A DNA stretch of 63,325 bases from a bacterium (GTDB lineage Bacteria > B130-G9): the NCBI GenBank assembly GCA_035527515.1, contig DATLAJ010000157.1, positions 1-63,325 of the forward strand, given 5' to 3'. Below, piece after piece: positions 33,809 to 42,010 of the stretch. The notes beneath the pieces are model-generated. The model had not been told where the DNA came from, did not search any database, and worked only from the letters and a program-made list of their open reading frames with translations. Each line of letters opens with the position of its first letter. The stretch's first letter is position 1. A program made the position numbers and the translations under genes.

Positions 33809-35755
33809 ATGATTGGCAAGTGGGTGGGCTCCTATGAGGTTAAGGGCCTGATTGGCGAGGGCGAAAGCTCGATAGTCTATCGCGCTGTTCAGCCCAGTCT
33901 AGGCCGCCCCGTCGCGATCAAGAAGCTGAAGCTCTTCCAGACGTCCGATCCTTCCGTGCGCGAGCGTTTTCGCGAAGAGGCGCTTGCGCAGTCGAAGCTG
34001 AGTCACCCCCATATAGTCGTGCTTTACGATTTCGTGAGGCAGTATGACAGCTACTTCATAATAATGGAGATGTTGAAAAGGCGGACACTTCGGGAAGTGA
34101 TCTCGGACGATGGCCGGGTTGCTTCTGACAGGCTGATACCGACGTTTTGCCAGATTCTGGATGCGATAGGGGTTGCCCACAGATTAGGCGTTTTGCACGG
34201 GGACATAAGGCCGAGCAACGTTTTCGTGTGCGAGGATGGCTCCCTGAAGGTGGCGGACTTCGGTGCTTCGAGAGTAATCGGCGTGAGCGCGATGCTTCCC
34301 GGGAGCTCCATTCCGGGGCGGGTCAGGTATTTGTCTCCGGAGGAGATCAGGCGTCAGGCGCAGGATGAGCGTTCGGACATTTACTCGCTTGGGGCGCTGT
34401 TGTTCGAGATGGCAACGGGCCAGCCTCCGTTTTCAGGCACGAGCGCTTTCGAGATCATGGAGCGACATGTGAAGGAGGCAGTGCCCTCGCCTCGTAGTAT
34501 TGTCGGCCAGGTGCCTCAGGTGATCGAGGATGCGATCTTGAGGGCGCTTCAGAAGTCTCCTGATAAGCGGTTTCAGACCGTCAAGGAGTTCGAGGCGCAT
34601 ATCACGGGCGACACGATATATATGGAGGTCACGAGACTGAACAAGCGGGCGTTTAGTCTCTACAACGAGACCCAATACCGTTCAGCAATAGCGATTTGGC
34701 AGGAGGTTCTGAAGCTTGACCCGAGCAACGCCAAGGCACAGGGCGGGATAACAAGGGCTCATTCCCACCTCGGAGAGCCCGAGGGGCAGGGGCTTTTCGA
34801 GGCGGCGCTTGAGGTGCCCAGGGCCAAGCCATCCGGGGAAGGTGCGCGCAAAGAGAGCTCGAGAATGGGAAGGCATAATAGGACGCTCCGAGGGGCAATC
34901 TCGGTCCTTGTTCGTGCCATAAAGTCTCCGCGGTCGCTTCAGCGGGAGCCGCTCTTGATGTTTCTTTTAATCCTGATGCTTGGGGTGGTTTTCCTTTCAG
35001 GGCATTTGATCTTATTGCTGAGTAGCCCTGAGAGAGCGGAAGGGATTAAGCTCGCTGTTTCTAGGCAGGGGGATTTGCTTGAGCGCGGGATCAATGCTCC
35101 CTCGTCGGGTCTTGGGCCTAGGAACGTTCATTCCGACCGGCAGGTATTAGCGCAGGACCTGGCAGCCGAGGGGAAAGCGCTTTGTAACAAGGGGGAGTGG
35201 CGGAGGGCATTGGTGAGCTTTGAGAAGGCGAGCGAGCTTGCGGAGGGAACGATTCCTGGTCTGGTGGAGGATTACTCTGCTTGCTGCGTCCAGTTGGGAA
35301 GGGATAGGGTGAGGGAGGACCCAGACACTGCGCTTGAGTTTCTCCGTAAGGCCATTCGCATAAACCCCAATTCGTTTGAGGCGTTCCTTGAGGCTGGTCG
35401 GATTTGTTCCCGGAGACATGAGTATCAACGAGCTATCTCCAACTACAAGAAAGCTCTTTCGATCAATCCAGACCTTCCGCTTGCGCACTTCAATCTGGGG
35501 CACGCATATCTCTCGATGAAGCGGTATTCGCAGGCAGTGGCAGAGTTCAAGGCTGTGATAGGCAGTGGGTCATCTCTGATGTGCGATGCCTACATCAATC
35601 TTGGTGTAACCTATCACAAGATGGGGCGGCTAAAGCAAGCGGTTAAGGTTTTCTCTGAGGGTTTGAGGGCTTGTCCTAAGAGCAAGAACTTGAAGCTAAA
35701 GCAGGACCTGGTCCTAAGGCAGTTAAGGGATGCTTCGAGGAAACAGCAGCGATAG
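33809..35755 (+). CDS. Hanks-type Ser/Thr protein kinase with C-terminal TPRs
   Basis: 648 residues from ATG 33809 (GGAGG 7 nt upstream; a TTG two codons earlier is less likely). The kinase domain (residues 9-270) has the glycine loop GEGESSIVY, catalytic Lys38 (VAIKKL), HGDIRPSN as catalytic loop (HGD in place of HRD), DFG in VADFGASR and YLSPEE. A short TPR-like segment follows, then one membrane helix (about 381-403), then at least four TPRs in the C-terminal part, which would be outside the cytoplasm. The kinase may thus report on envelope proteins gripped by the TPRs. The next gene, a LysM lipoprotein, overlaps it by 26 nt and is a natural partner. Confidence 0.92.
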   Translation: MIGKWVGSYEVKGLIGEGESSIVYRAVQPSLGRPVAIKKLKLFQTSDPSVRERFREEALAQSKLSHPHIVVLYDFVRQYDSYFIIMEMLKRRTLREVISDDGRVASDRLIPTFCQILDAIGVAHRLGVLHGDIRPSNVFVCEDGSLKVADFGASRVIGVSAMLPGSSIPGRVRYLSPEEIRRQAQDERSDIYSLGALLFEMATGQPPFSGTSAFEIMERHVKEAVPSPRSIVGQVPQVIEDAILRALQKSPDKRFQTVKEFEAHITGDTIYMEVTRLNKRAFSLYNETQYRSAIAIWQEVLKLDPSNAKAQGGITRAHSHLGEPEGQGLFEAALEVPRAKPSGEGARKESSRMGRHNRTLRGAISVLVRAIKSPRSLQREPLLMFLLILMLGVVFLSGHLILLLSSPERAEGIKLAVSRQGDLLERGINAPSSGLGPRNVHSDRQVLAQDLAAEGKALCNKGEWRRALVSFEKASELAEGTIPGLVEDYSACCVQLGRDRVREDPDTALEFLRKAIRINPNSFEAFLEAGRICSRRHEYQRAISNYKKALSINPDLPLAHFNLGHAYLSMKRYSQAVAEFKAVIGSGSSLMCDAYINLGVTYHKMGRLKQAVKVFSEGLRACPKSKNLKLKQDLVLRQLRDASRKQQR

Positions 35756-36917
35756 TTCAGGGAACACTCGTGATGGTTTGAGGTCGATTTGCATCGCCCG
35801 CGGCCTCAGCCTGCTTGTGATCTGCGCATGTCTGGCCGGCTGCGGCGTATCGTCATATCACCGGGTGCGCTCTGACCCGGGCATGTTCGTTCGTCGGACA
35901 TACGTGAACCAGACTTATGGTTTCCGCTTTGTCGTTCCTCTGGGGTGGGTCGCCGAGAACGCCCCGTGGTATGCGCATGGAACGCTGGTCACTTTCCAGG
36001 CCAAGGACAACGCGACTTCCGGCAAGGTTGTGGTCTTCAGTTTCAACCCAAAACGCCATTTGACCAAGCAAGAGAAGAGAGATAAGATGATCGCCTCGCT
36101 AAGCCGTCAGCTTTATCCGATGCACCAAGTGGGAAGCCGTAGATTGATAATGCCCTGGGGCGATGTGCTTGAGGTGATCTACGATCAGCAGGTCGAATCG
36201 AGGCATTGCATTTGCAAGGTTTGGCTGGTAACTAACAGGTCCTTGGGCTATGCAATTGTCTGCCGGACCTCGGGTTTGCTTTACGTGCTTGTGAAGGATG
36301 AGATCAACAGGCTCTTTAGCAGTTTCAGATTGCTCGAGGCCGAGTCTGTTGGGGCGGAGGTGAAGGTCGCAAGTGATTTGAATAGGAAGGATTTACGGGA
36401 CTCGATTGCCTCGCTCAAGAATCGCTATGTATTGGCGGTCAGGCGTGTGTTGGATGCTTCCACGGGTGATGGGGACAAGCAGGTGATCGACGGGCTGAGC
36501 CGTGACCTCGAAGTCTGGGAGCGGGACATCACAAAGGCCAAGCAATTGCTGGCAAGGGGAGGGCTCGAGCAATGCGCAGCGCTTCAGAATCAGCTTGCCA
36601 AGCAGCTGGCAGCGATAAACAGGACTGCACTTAAAGAGGGCTATATACTACATACGATACGCTGCAAGGGGGAGACACTTTTTGCGATCTCCAAGTGGTT
36701 TACGGGCGAGGCGAGAAACTGGCAGGGAATAAGGGATTTCAACGATCATCTCGATCCAAACGCGTTGAGGATAGGGGATGAGGTGAAGATACCGCTTTAT
36801 TTGAGCCTCAAGACGCGTGATCCTATGAAGTGTAATGAGCGAGAGAAGCCTCGTCTTAGGCGGAAGCACAAAAGAGACAAGAGAAAGGAGGAGATGGAAC
36901 CAGTCGGGCCCAAGTAA
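35730..36917 (+). CDS. LysM-domain lipoprotein
   Basis: 395 residues. The N-terminus has a lipoprotein signal ending CLAGC (Cys38). A domain at about 55-205 (YGFRFVVPLGWVAENAPW onward) resembles a PsbP/Mog1-like fold, inferred from the pattern only. A helical segment precedes a C-terminal LysM (about 305-365, HTIRCKGETLFAISKWF; LRIGDEVKIP) that should bind peptidoglycan. It ends in a basic tail. The start at 35730 lies within the kinase gene; a TTG at 35778 would also leave the signal intact. Overlap with the kinase gene implies co-translation and a shared role at the cell wall. Confidence 0.8.
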   Translation: MLRGNSSDSSGNTRDGLRSICIARGLSLLVICACLAGCGVSSYHRVRSDPGMFVRRTYVNQTYGFRFVVPLGWVAENAPWYAHGTLVTFQAKDNATSGKVVVFSFNPKRHLTKQEKRDKMIASLSRQLYPMHQVGSRRLIMPWGDVLEVIYDQQVESRHCICKVWLVTNRSLGYAIVCRTSGLLYVLVKDEINRLFSSFRLLEAESVGAEVKVASDLNRKDLRDSIASLKNRYVLAVRRVLDASTGDGDKQVIDGLSRDLEVWERDITKAKQLLARGGLEQCAALQNQLAKQLAAINRTALKEGYILHTIRCKGETLFAISKWFTGEARNWQGIRDFNDHLDPNALRIGDEVKIPLYLSLKTRDPMKCNEREKPRLRRKHKRDKRKEEMEPVGPK

Positions 36918-37205
36918 GTTCTATTATTGTATTGGACGTCAGACTGCGGGCTGAGAGCCGAGGAATAGATAGCATTTGGACGCAGATGGTCTGGCTAGGA
37001 GATGAAGCGGTGATTGCTGCGCTTGCGCATTGGTATATTTAATCTTTAATCTGTTGCACTTCTGAGCCGGTCCACAGCCAAGACATGATTGGGGATCCCT
37101 ATTTTTGTGCGTCAAAGTAGTGTAGAGACCAGCTAGGTCTCGCAGCTTTGGCATCTTGGTGAGTGGCCTGAGCAGAGAGGGTGTTTTTTCATTGGAGGTT
37201 TGTAG

Positions 37206-38270
37206 ATGAAGTACGTAACCAAGATAGTGTATCTGGCCGTTTGCATTGCGGCCGGGTATATCTTGGGAATACAGCTTGCGGGAGCCTTTCCCGGCTACCG
37301 CTTTTGGGGCTACACGGTTGGAGTCGCGATTGGCCTGATCGTCTGGCAGCTTTGTATGATGGTTGAGCGGCTTGCAGAGAGGAACCCATTGAGGACGATT
37401 TTGGGTGGGACAATTGGGTTGTTTCTGTCGCTTCTGCTCACTGGGTGGTCTTATAGGTTGATAGGAGAGCTTGCGGGCCCTGACATGCTGCCTGGGCCTT
37501 TCAAGTTCCTTCTCGGCATGGGCGTTCTGTATCTTGGAGTCAGGATCGGGGCGCTTAAGTTCAGGGAGCTGACTATTGGAAGCCTCAGGTCTTTCTTGCA
37601 GGGCAAGGCGGCCGACGAGGGTAACAAGATTCTGGACACTAGCGTGATCATCGACGGGCGCATCGCCGATGTGTGCGAGACGGGCTTCGTTGAGGGTAAG
37701 CTTATCGTCCCACAGTTTGTGCTCAAGGAGCTCCAACACATCGCCGATTCCGGCGATCCACTGAGGCGCAACCGTGGCCGACGTGGTCTGGACATACTGC
37801 ATAAGCTCCAGAAGAAGTCCGACGTGCAGGTGGACATTGTTGACACGGACTTCCCATCGATCAAGGAGGTCGATGCGAAGCTCGTGCAGCTAGGCAGGAG
37901 AATGAACGCCAAGCTGGTGACCAACGATTTCAACCTCAACAAGGTGGCGAGGCTCCAGGACGTAGTGGTTCTCAACGTCAATGAGCTGGCGAACGCGGTG
38001 AAGCCCGTTGTTCTGCCGGGCGAGATCATGAATGTCTCCATCGTGAAGGATGGCAAGGAGCACAACCAGGGCGTCGCCTATCTCGACGATGGGACGATGG
38101 TCGTCGTTGAGGAAGCCAAACGCTACATGGGTAAGGTCGTTGAGGCAGAAGTCACCAGCGTGCTTCAAACAACCGCTGGCCGGATGATCTTTGCCAAGAC
38201 AGGCGAGCACAGCGCCCCAGATTCCTCGAAGCGCGGACGCACGCAGCATTCGAGGAACAACCGGGCGTAG
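37206..38270 (+). CDS. PIN-TRAM domain membrane protein (YacL-like)
   Basis: 354 residues: four membrane helices (1-120), a PIN nuclease domain starting ILDTSVIIDGRI (first catalytic Asp) and continuing LVTNDFNLNKVA, then a TRAM domain (about 285-345). This is the domain order of Bacillus YacL-type proteins. As in Firmicutes, it lies just before ispD and ispF. It probably cleaves RNA near the membrane; the substrate is unknown. TGGAGG precedes the ATG. The 288-bp region upstream contains an inverted repeat GAGACC-agcta-GGTCTC (37126-37142) and nothing else recognisable. Confidence 0.92.
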   Translation: MKYVTKIVYLAVCIAAGYILGIQLAGAFPGYRFWGYTVGVAIGLIVWQLCMMVERLAERNPLRTILGGTIGLFLSLLLTGWSYRLIGELAGPDMLPGPFKFLLGMGVLYLGVRIGALKFRELTIGSLRSFLQGKAADEGNKILDTSVIIDGRIADVCETGFVEGKLIVPQFVLKELQHIADSGDPLRRNRGRRGLDILHKLQKKSDVQVDIVDTDFPSIKEVDAKLVQLGRRMNAKLVTNDFNLNKVARLQDVVVLNVNELANAVKPVVLPGEIMNVSIVKDGKEHNQGVAYLDDGTMVVVEEAKRYMGKVVEAEVTSVLQTTAGRMIFAKTGEHSAPDSSKRGRTQHSRNNRA

Positions 38271-38355
38271 GTGCCTGAAGAGGAGTCGCATTGTCCTGCC
38301 ACACAGATGAGGCATGGCAAGCAATCATGAGCGAGCGTCTAGCAGGCGGCAAGTG

Positions 38356-39063
38356 ATGTTTGTATCAGCTGTCGTGGTTGCAGGTGGCTCAGGCATAAGA
38401 ATGGGTTCGGCCGTCCCGAAGCCGTTCGTCAGAATCTGCGGCGTCCCGATGGTTTTTTACTCGCTCCAAGCCCTCGAGAGCTGTGATCCAGTATCGGAGG
38501 TCGTTCTTGTGCTCTTCGAGGGGGGCAAGCAGCGCCTCGCTTCGGTTGAGGGCACAGGGCGGTTCACGAAGCTTAAAAAGGTGATTCGGGGCGGCCCGCG
38601 CCGGCAGGACTCCGTTTACAGTGGCCTGCGGGCGTGCGACGAACGCGCAGAGGTCGTGGTGATACACGATGCTGCCCGACCGATGCTCGAGAGCGACTGG
38701 GTAACCTCGCAAATCGAGGCGCTCATAGGTTATGCTGGTGCAGTTTATGCGACGCCGATCACCGACACGCTCAAACAGAAGTCGGCCGGAAACGTCATCG
38801 AGCGCACTATCTCGCGAGAGAACCTATATGCGGTGCAGACTCCGCAAGTTTTCAGGAAAGAGTGGCTGCTTAGGGCGCATGAGCAGGCAAGAGCAACGAG
38901 CTTGGCCGCCACCGACGACGCTCAGTTGGTCGAGGCGATAGGTGGCAGGGTCAAGGTCCTACAAGGCAACCGCTGGAATATGAAGGTAACCTTTCAGGAC
39001 GATCTTGTCGTTGCAAGCGCGCTGCTAGAGGCAAGGAGCAAGGAATGGTTCGCTTCGGAATAG
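38356..39063 (+). CDS. ispD: 2-C-methyl-D-erythritol 4-phosphate cytidylyltransferase
   Basis: 235 residues from ATG 38356, which puts the nucleotide-binding motif VVVAGGSGIRMG at the N-terminus as is normal; an ATG at 38314 would add 14 residues of unlikely sequence. Other family segments: VIHDAARPML (metal/CTP site) and TPITDTLKQ. It catalyses CTP transfer to MEP in the third step of the non-mevalonate isoprenoid pathway. It overlaps ispF by 19 nt. Confidence 0.95.
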   Translation: MFVSAVVVAGGSGIRMGSAVPKPFVRICGVPMVFYSLQALESCDPVSEVVLVLFEGGKQRLASVEGTGRFTKLKKVIRGGPRRQDSVYSGLRACDERAEVVVIHDAARPMLESDWVTSQIEALIGYAGAVYATPITDTLKQKSAGNVIERTISRENLYAVQTPQVFRKEWLLRAHEQARATSLAATDDAQLVEAIGGRVKVLQGNRWNMKVTFQDDLVVASALLEARSKEWFASE

Positions 39064-39536
39064 GCTTCGACTGCCATCGGCTTGTGACTGGGCGAAAGCT
39101 CGTGCTGGGCGGCGTAGAAATCCCTTATTCTAAGGGCCTTCTAGGCCATTCTGACGGTGATTGCCTCTGCCATGCAATCGCCGACGCGCTTCTCGGAGCG
39201 GCCTGCTTGCCCGACATCGGCCAGCAGTTCCCGGACACCGACGCCCGCTACGAAGGCGCATTCAGCCTTGACCTCTTGGCGAGGGCGGGCGAGATGCTGG
39301 CTCAGGCGGGCCTTGCGCCCACGTTCATAGACTGCGTTATTGTCGCACAGGAGCCGAAACTTGCGCCGCATTACGCGTCGATGAGCAATGCGATCGCCGG
39401 CGCCCTTGACCTCGCCGCCTCCCGCGTGAGTGTGAAGGCCTCGACCACTGAGGGCCTGGGCTTCATCGGCGCAAGCGAGGGCATCGCGGCCATTGCGATT
39501 GCGACCCTGGCCGAGAAGCCCAACTGCGTATTGTGA
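39045..39536 (+). CDS. ispF: 2-C-methyl-D-erythritol 2,4-cyclodiphosphate synthase
   Basis: 163 residues, usual length. Metal ligands Asp9 and His11 (GFDCHRL) and His43 (CHAIADALLGA); GLLGHSDGD and the C-terminal VKASTTEGLGFIG signature are intact. It forms the cyclodiphosphate ring in the MEP pathway. The start lies inside ispD, so the two are translated together. The next gene begins 16 bp after its stop if the AUC start proposed there is right. Confidence 0.96.
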   Translation: MVRFGIGFDCHRLVTGRKLVLGGVEIPYSKGLLGHSDGDCLCHAIADALLGAACLPDIGQQFPDTDARYEGAFSLDLLARAGEMLAQAGLAPTFIDCVIVAQEPKLAPHYASMSNAIAGALDLAASRVSVKASTTEGLGFIGASEGIAAIAIATLAEKPNCVL

Positions 39537-39552
39537 GACAGGAGATTCGCCG

Positions 39553-41406
39553 ATCAAGCTAAAAAAAGGCCTGGGCCTACCCGGTGTATTCTGCATGGGG
39601 GCTGGGAGCATGATCAGCTCCGGCCTGTTCGTGCTGCCTGGCATCGCCTTTGGGGTCTGCGGGCCGGCTGTTGTTCTGGCATACGCACTCGCGTCTGTCC
39701 TCGTGATACCGTCAATGCTGTCAAAGGCAGAGCTCGCGACAGCAATGCCCAAAGCCGGCGGTAGTTACTTCTTTATAGAGCGCAGCTTGGGACCGCTGGC
39801 GGGGACGCTGGCGGGCCTGTCAAACTGGCTCTCAATCGCATTGAAGAGCGCCTTTGCGCTTCTTGGAATCGGTGCATTTGCAGCGCTTGTCTATCCGGAC
39901 CTTACCTCGTTGCAGGTCAAGCTGGTAGCCATCGTCTTCTGTCTCATTTTCACGATCCTGAACCTGCGGAGTATAAAAAGTGTGGGCAGGGCCCAGATAG
40001 CCCTTGTCCTCATCCTTCTCGTGATCCTGCTTATCTATGTTGGTAAAGGAGTGGGGCATGTAAATGTCGAGCGGTTCGCCGATTTCATGCCCAATGGATT
40101 TGGCGCGGTTTTCGCCACAGTCGGGCTGGTTTTTGTATCTTTCGGTGGGCTCACAAAGATTGCCAGCGTTGCCGAAGAAGTACAGAATCCGGGGAGAAAC
40201 ATCCCGCTTGGGATGTTCATGGCTTTCCTCGTTGTGAGCGCGTTTTACGTATCAGTTGTGTTCGTGACAGTGGGGCTGGTCGAACCGGATACGCTGTCCG
40301 GGTCCCTAACGCCTCTGTCGCTTGGCGCTGGCGTCTCGATGGGCCGCCTGGGAACCGTGGCGCTTGCCATTGGGGCCATCCTGGCGTTTGTTACGACCGC
40401 TAACAGCGGGATCGCAAGCGCCTCCCGGTCCCCGATGGCGATGAGCCGGGACGGCCTACTGCCCGGATTCCTTCAAAAACTCAGCCCCGTTCGCAGAATA
40501 CCTTATCTGTCCGTTGTCATCACATCGGCATTCATCGTGCTGGTTATCGGTTTTCTGTCCATTGAGAATCTCGTCAAGACTGCATCGACCATGATGCTGA
40601 TCCTCTTCGCGCTCGTAAACGTGGCGGTCATCGTGATGCGAGAGAGCAAGGTACAGGGCTATCGGCCGGTGTTTCGCGCGCCGTTCTATCCCTGGACACA
40701 GATTGCCGCAATCGGGCTGTATGGTTTCCTGATTGTCAAGATGGGGCTTCTGCCCATAATCATCACGGCACTGTTCTGCCTGGCAGCGACCGGCTGGTAT
40801 GCGGCCTATTGCAGAGTCTGCGCAACAAGACAATCGGCGCTCGTTCATCTCGTCGAAAGGCTCACGTCAAAGGAGCTAGTCGATGGTTCACTCGAGAGAG
40901 AACTGAGAAAGATCGTTCTGGAGAGGGACGAGATCGTCGAGGACCGCTTCGACCGGCTGATCAAGGAGTGTCAGATCATAGACATCGAACGGGCGGTTAC
41001 CGGCGAGGAGATGTTCTCGCTCGTCGCCGAGGCACTTGCGCCTCGGCTGGGGCTCGCCGCGCCTCAGCTCGAGAGGTTATTCCTTGAGAGGGAGAAGGAA
41101 TCGAGCACGGTCGTTGGCCATGGGATCGCTATCCCACACATCATAGTCGATGGAGATCACCTCTTCAGTATGGCGTTGGTTCGCTGCCGGCAGGGCATTG
41201 AGTTCTGCGGGGAGACGCAACACGTGCATACAGCTTTCATCCTCGTTGGCACGAGGGACGAGAGAAACTATCATCTGCGGGCGCTAATGGCGATCTCTCA
41301 GATCGCCCAGGAGAAGGGATTCGAGCAGAGATGGCTAGCCGCTACCAGCGTAGAGAAGATGAGGAATGTCCTGCTCCTCTCTGGACGGAGAAGAGCAGAG
41401 AAGTAG
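39553..41406 (+). CDS. Amino-acid permease (APC) fused to a PTS EIIA-type domain
   Basis: 617 residues if started at the ATC codon 39553, which has AGGAG 8 nt upstream and begins IKLKKGLGLPGVFCMGAG, matching how such permeases open (LKKELGL...). The only ordinary start codons upstream are TTG at 39493 and 39499 inside ispF, without ribosome sites; the first downstream ATG (39595) would clip helix 1. About twelve membrane helices run to about residue 430 (SGLFVLPG; FGGLTKIASVAEEV). A linker follows, then a PTS EIIA type-2 domain with the phosphorylatable His529 in GIAIPHI. The fusion suggests transport controlled by PTS phosphorylation. The amino acid carried is unknown. Confidence 0.88.
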   Translation: MKLKKGLGLPGVFCMGAGSMISSGLFVLPGIAFGVCGPAVVLAYALASVLVIPSMLSKAELATAMPKAGGSYFFIERSLGPLAGTLAGLSNWLSIALKSAFALLGIGAFAALVYPDLTSLQVKLVAIVFCLIFTILNLRSIKSVGRAQIALVLILLVILLIYVGKGVGHVNVERFADFMPNGFGAVFATVGLVFVSFGGLTKIASVAEEVQNPGRNIPLGMFMAFLVVSAFYVSVVFVTVGLVEPDTLSGSLTPLSLGAGVSMGRLGTVALAIGAILAFVTTANSGIASASRSPMAMSRDGLLPGFLQKLSPVRRIPYLSVVITSAFIVLVIGFLSIENLVKTASTMMLILFALVNVAVIVMRESKVQGYRPVFRAPFYPWTQIAAIGLYGFLIVKMGLLPIIITALFCLAATGWYAAYCRVCATRQSALVHLVERLTSKELVDGSLERELRKIVLERDEIVEDRFDRLIKECQIIDIERAVTGEEMFSLVAEALAPRLGLAAPQLERLFLEREKESSTVVGHGIAIPHIIVDGDHLFSMALVRCRQGIEFCGETQHVHTAFILVGTRDERNYHLRALMAISQIAQEKGFEQRWLAATSVEKMRNVLLLSGRRRAEK

Positions 41407-41420
41407 CCGAAGCCTCAAGA

Positions 41421-41442
41421 AGCCCGGGACCTGGCCCGGGCT
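41421..41442 (+). terminator. GC-rich hairpin after the permease gene
   Basis: AGCCCGGG-acctgg-CCCGGGCT, 8 bp stem, starting 14 bp after the stop. No T-run follows, so it is either a non-canonical terminator or an mRNA 3'-end protector. Confidence 0.45.
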
Positions 41443-41503
41443 GCGACTTACGTTCAGTTACCCCTGGGTGTGATTCTGAGTTGTAGGTGGGTGATTTATT
41501 GTC

Positions 41504-41891
41504 CAGGAGTTTCCCCAAAACTTGGCTTGAGTAGGTTGTGTTATGGGCTGTGCTGTGCCGATTTGGACGTTGAATAAGTGGAATTGGCAAGCTCGGCTGA
41601 TGTGGCCCTGAAAGGGCCTGACGTGAGTAGCCCCGTGTGCAACGCGGGGTCATGGGCGTGCCCAAATCCGTCTTGGTGACCCTAAAGGGGTCGCACAAAT
41701 TCAGAGATTAACGGTATCGTTCGACCCCTTTAGGGTCGGTTTTCAGGAGGTTTGGGACAACCTGTCCGCAGGTTTCACCTGCGGCTACTCACGTGTTCCC
41801 CCTACGGGGAAAGTATCCACGCCAGGGGAAGCTGGCATACGCCCATAACCCATCTGTTCCCGCTGTCGGGAGAGGAATGGGGGAACTCCTC
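41504..41891. repeat. Composite palindromic element, copy B
   Basis: About 388 bp with ends AGGAGTTTCCCC (41505-41516) and GGGGGAACTCCT (41879-41890), inverted with one mismatch. Internal hairpins in the same order as copies A and C: CCCCGTG/CGCGGGG (41631-41649), CGACCCC-ttta-GGGTCG, CCGCAGGT-ttc-ACCTGCGG, CCCC-tac-GGGG. It ends 28 bp before the dnaK promoter. The remaining 41407-42010 spacer holds the hairpin, this element and the dnaK control region; no gene. Confidence 0.7.
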
Positions 41892-41918
41892 ATTTGCTGT
41901 CATTTTGGTTGCAAGAAA

Positions 41919-41948
41919 CTTGACAAATTGCGACTCAGGTTTTATAGT
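41919..41948 (+). promoter_or_regulatory. dnaK promoter with HAIR-like HspR operator
   Basis: TTGACA (41920-41925), 17-nt spacer, TATAGT (41943-41948): a strong sigma70-type promoter. Overlapping it, CTTGACA-N7-ACTCAGG (41919-41939) matches the HspR-associated inverted repeat CTTGAGT-N7-ACTCAAG at 11 of 14 positions with exact spacing. HspR bound here would cover the -35. An AGGAGG at 41995-42000 serves dnaK. The hspR gene two positions downstream makes autoregulation very likely. Confidence 0.72.
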
Positions 41949-42010
41949 GCTTATGAATGGCTACAATACGCCAATATGAAACACAATAAACTTTAGGAGG
42001 CAAGGACATC

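Noticed and set aside
36939-37802. Minus-strand open frame of 287 codons opposite the PIN-TRAM gene.
   Set aside because: Shadow of the PIN-TRAM coding strand; no ribosome site or recognisable product.
41526-41532. CTTGAGT half-site of a HAIR operator upstream of dnaK.
   Set aside because: No inverted partner at 7-nt spacing; it lies inside the repeat element. The site at 41919-41939 is the credible one.
41752-41996. Short open frames inside the palindromic elements (also around 33344-33549 and 50300-50672).
   Set aside because: They read through hairpin arms, have no ribosome sites, and all three copies give different frames.
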